This document shows positions 38,901-41,000 of a stretch of DNA of 41,000 nucleotides, in pieces. The stretch's first letter is position 1; every line of letters begins with the position of its first letter. The stretch lies in NCBI GenBank assembly GCA_009746045.1, contig RPFO01000015.1, positions 1,886,529 to 1,927,528 on the forward strand, given 5' to 3'. Position numbers and translations under genes: made by a program. This DNA comes from Mesostigma viride. Lineage: Eukaryota; Streptophyta; Mesostigmatophyceae; Mesostigmatales; Mesostigmataceae. A model generated the notes under the pieces. It made no database searches, was not told the origin of the DNA, and saw only the letters and a list, made by a program, of their open reading frames with translations.

Positions 38901-41000
38901 TAAGAAAAGCCTTCCACACAGCCGGTTTCGCACCCGAAGATGCTAGGAGGCATGCTGTAGCAGGCATGTGGCTAGAACCTTAAGCTGTAGCATTGGTCAT
39001 AATGATATAATGATATCAATCTTGCAAACGCCCATCTGCCTTACTCGTACTTTTTAGCATGAGCCACTTTTTTCCGTGGGGGCCCTACCCCGCCAGCGTT
39101 GATATTAATTAATTGAATTCATTAAATAAACACGCAGCGTTGATATTGGCCCAGCACACGCAGCGTTGATATTGGCCCAGCTTTTTCTGACTCCGTATAT
39201 TTCCCTTGCACCTGCGAAGGCCTTTCCCCATGTTCAATTTTGCCTTCTGATCTCCTTGCCTCTTTCTCCAGTGCCTACACCCCCAGCTACTTGTTGTCAG
39301 GCCTAAAGCTTGACATGGCTACGTATTGGCCCGAGTCTGGTGTTCCCCCCCCCCCGCCCTTTTATTTTTTTACTTGGAAACCCCAGCATTGGAAACACCT
39401 GCACTTCTACTCCGACATTTCTGGCTACTCGTGCTTCATCTCCCATTTTCTACCATCTGCATGCCCCTCAGCTCATGTTCCCCGAGCACTGGCGGGAGTT
39501 CCGTGACTGGTATGATCAGCGGCGGGCGTTGGGCTTGCGGCCATATCTTCCAGGAACCAAGTCGAACGTGTGGTACCTTAGGAAAGGAGAAGCCATCTGG
39601 ACGCCATGGTTCACCCGCTTCATCTACTCACGCAGGCATGTCGACCCCCTGACCCTGTTTGTATTCTTCTTGTTCTTGGTATAGCTACTAGCTCATCTCT
39701 TATTTTTAAAGTTAACTAGGTCACCTTATCATGCAGGCCGCTTCCCTTCATTGTTCACAAAGGATATCTGCAGGTAGTTTTTGCAACTTCTAGTGATGAA
39801 TATGAACTTGTTGCTTTTGCAAGGGAGAAGGGGGCTGCGCCACTAAGAACGTTACATAGCTTTGGGCTGAAGCCTATAAAGCCTGTTAGGATGTGGTGTC
39901 GACCATACTTTCATCATTTCCGGTCCTGCCCTAGCCTAGCCCTGGTACCTTCATCGCCAGCTGAGATGGGCCTTAGCAAGGTGTGTTCAGGACAGCATTA
40001 GCACTCGTACGCACTAGCTTTGTGAAATACCTTTCACCTGCCTTTCGGGATGACAAAAGAAATTGGCAAGTCGTTTCTCACCAAACATCTACTTAAGTTT
40101 CTTCAGATCTCTAACAGTGAGCGCGGTCAAGGCGCTGCGCCCCCTTCTGGTACTAGCATTACCACGAAAGGCGGGGGGGCAGGGGCACGTACCACACTAG
40201 GCATGACCGGAACACAGCCGTCCCCCTCTAGTCTAGTCCAATGTAGCACAAGCACCGTGCATGGTGTAGGTGATGGATGGTAGAGCTGCGCTATAGGCGG
40301 CAGATCATCCCCTTGTAAGCCCACCGCACAATACTAAAAAGTGAGCAAATAGCACAACAATTTTCCTGGTATCTAACTTCTTTCTCCTATCTATCTGCTA
40401 TTATCTGCCACCTGCGGTTTTTGTCCACTATATCACGGCTGCTCTGTCTTGCGGGTGGTAAATTCCTCAGATATTTCAACATTTACACATCGTTGGCAGG
40501 GGGGCGGTCACTATCCATCTCCCAGCGAGACGCTGGTGTAAATTATGCCAAGACCTTGGGCCCAGATGCGCTGCTTGTTCAAAGGCCAGACGATGCAGTA
40601 AGGGTGGGCCTCCCCGCATTCAGGGCATCAGGGTCGTCTCGAACCACAGAAGCGCCAGAACACAGTGTTGTGACAGGTGGAGAGAACGGGGCAGCTACAA
40701 ATGGGCAAGAAGGGTCTTGGCAGGGAACACAGGCCGGCACAGGACAAGGGGGCATGTTCGCCGAAGACTGGGCCATGCCCCCCCTGTCCTCCCTGCCACG
40801 CTATGACCTATGCCTCCATCGTGTGGCTTCTGCACCCGGGTTTGCCATGGACAGTGATGCCCTTCCTGAAGTGCTGAAGGAGGCCGAGTCAGCCCCAAAC
40901 TTTGTGGTCCTGCTCATGGCAACCCGTGACGAGCATGAGTTTCTGCAGAATTGGGCGTGCTCAGCTCGCCCGGCTGGCGTGAAGCATTTTCTTCTGTTTG
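29934..41000 (+). CDS. Multi-exon glycosyltransferase, plant 'family protein 2' type (5' part; runs off the window)
   Basis: Exons: 29934-30362, 30944-31339, 38325-38561, 39472-39635, 40471 to beyond 41000. All junctions are in phase. Exon 1 gives a type II anchor (ITALILILALNCGPAIAG). Exon 2 starts VLTYNRPDSLNRALESL, the first strand of a GT-A fold, and ends YFVEDDME, a probable metal-binding acidic motif continued by VSPYFYQYLKRMLLKYRYG in exon 3. Exon 4 holds MFPEHWREFRDWYDQRR and EAIWTPWFTRFIYSR. Exon 5 starts YFNIYT, then ISQRDAGVNYAKTLGPD, and after a low-complexity insert PPLSSLPRYDLCLHRV and NFVVLLMATRDEHEF, the start of a second nucleotide-sugar-transferase-like domain. From memory, this order matches a plant protein annotated only as 'glycosyltransferase family protein 2'; acceptor unknown. 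The frame is also open upstream from 29700, so the start is uncertain. Confidence 0.85.
30363..30943 (+). other. Intron 1 of the glycosyltransferase gene
   Basis: 581 bp, GTGAGT donor and GATGTGCAG acceptor, phase 0. Splicing gives FKII-VLTYNR, which matches the conserved start of the catalytic domain. Confidence 0.8.
32964..33106 (+). repeat. Diverged direct repeat, copy 1
   Basis: Shares with copy 2 the blocks ATTGCATATT, GAAAGCCCTTGAAG, GCATCTTGGTTG, GGGTATTTGGAGTT, CTATGAGTTATGA and GCCAAAAATGG in the same order. I judge them around 80 percent identical. Confidence 0.85.
34206..34349 (+). repeat. Diverged direct repeat, copy 2
   Basis: Direct-orientation relative of 32,964-33,106, about 1.24 kb downstream. 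The spacing and orientation suggest two old insertions of one element or the ends of a single degraded element. Confidence 0.85.
34994..37030. mobile_element. Non-autonomous inverted-repeat element inside intron 2
   Basis: Ends GTTGGCAAATA (34994) and TATTTGCCAAC (37030) are an 11-bp perfect inverted pair. A second inverted pair lies inside it: AAAATACGCGACT near 35,085 and AGTCGCGTATTTT near 36,935. Both subterminal regions also carry AATACCCGTAC in direct orientation. No transposase-like frame was seen. I found no certain target duplication. Confidence 0.6.
38562..39471 (+). other. Intron 3 of the glycosyltransferase gene
   Basis: 910 bp, GTACTT donor after GTWGQ and CCCCTCAG acceptor before LMFPEHW, phase 0. 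It includes two tandem copies of CACGCAGCGTTGATATTGGC with a partial third (39,095-39,180). Confidence 0.82.
39636..40470 (+). other. Intron 4 of the glycosyltransferase gene, GC-AG type
   Basis: 835 bp. The exon ends CGCAG and the intron starts GCATGT, a GC donor; the acceptor is TTCCTCAG. Only this junction keeps phase (two bases plus one) and yields SRRYFNIYT, matching the SRGYFNIYT-like wording I remember from plant relatives. Confidence 0.75.

Noticed and set aside
39737-39773. 37-nt microexon (RPLPFIVHKGYLQ) with CAG acceptor and GTAGTT donor
   Set aside because: It looks protein-like, but its phase does not fit the next exon. Direct splicing of 39635 to 40471 restores the conserved sequence without it.

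Overview
The window looks like nuclear DNA of a green-lineage eukaryote, either an alga or an early-diverging streptophyte. Genes are interrupted by GT-AG introns and at least one likely GC-AG intron. Most of the sequence is transposable elements and satellites, and the two cellular genes resemble glycosyltransferase families I know from green algae and land plants. Nothing in it looks bacterial. I cannot name the species.

Layout. (1) 574-3775 is a structurally complete LTR element with 829-bp LTRs that look identical and a perfect 5-bp target duplication. It encodes only a Gag with a zinc knuckle, so it is a non-autonomous TR-GAG-type element. (2) About 6.1-11.4 kb holds a decayed TNP2/CACTA-like DNA transposon. 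Its transposase reading frame contains a recognisable BAH chromatin-reader domain. An 87-bp minisatellite lies upstream and a 92-bp duplication downstream. (3) 11.7-12.46 kb is simple-sequence DNA, mainly (AATT)n and a GGAT/GGAG compound satellite. (4) 12463 to about 20530, minus strand, is a Ty3/gypsy chromovirus. It keeps a 3' LTR, polypurine tract, protease, RT, RNase H, integrase and chromodomain, plus about 2.6 kb of extra coding sequence between pol and the LTR. It has many frameshifts and no visible 5' LTR. (5) 20.5-26.5 kb is accessory DNA: an unidentified plus-strand coding remnant, a dispersed repeat family, a GAGAAT minisatellite, a near-perfect inverted repeat of about 1.06 kb, and a (CAATT)n satellite of 373 bp. 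(6) 26590-29238, minus strand, is a large type II membrane glycosyltransferase-like gene. (7) 29934 to beyond 41000, plus strand, is the 5' part of a second, multi-exon glycosyltransferase gene of the plant 'glycosyltransferase family protein 2' kind. It contains a 7.0-kb intron carrying a non-autonomous inverted-repeat element and other repeats. The window ends inside its last visible exon.

How the parts relate. The two glycosyltransferase genes are divergent, with starts about 0.7 kb apart and a small fold-back element between them, so they may share a regulatory region and act in the same glycan pathway. The two chromatin-reader modules, a BAH domain in the DNA transposon and a chromodomain on the gypsy integrase, suggest that both element types used chromatin marks for targeting or regulation. 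The most unusual observations are the BAH-transposase architecture, the extra 3' coding region of the chromovirus, and the long palindrome that duplicates a gene's 5' end.
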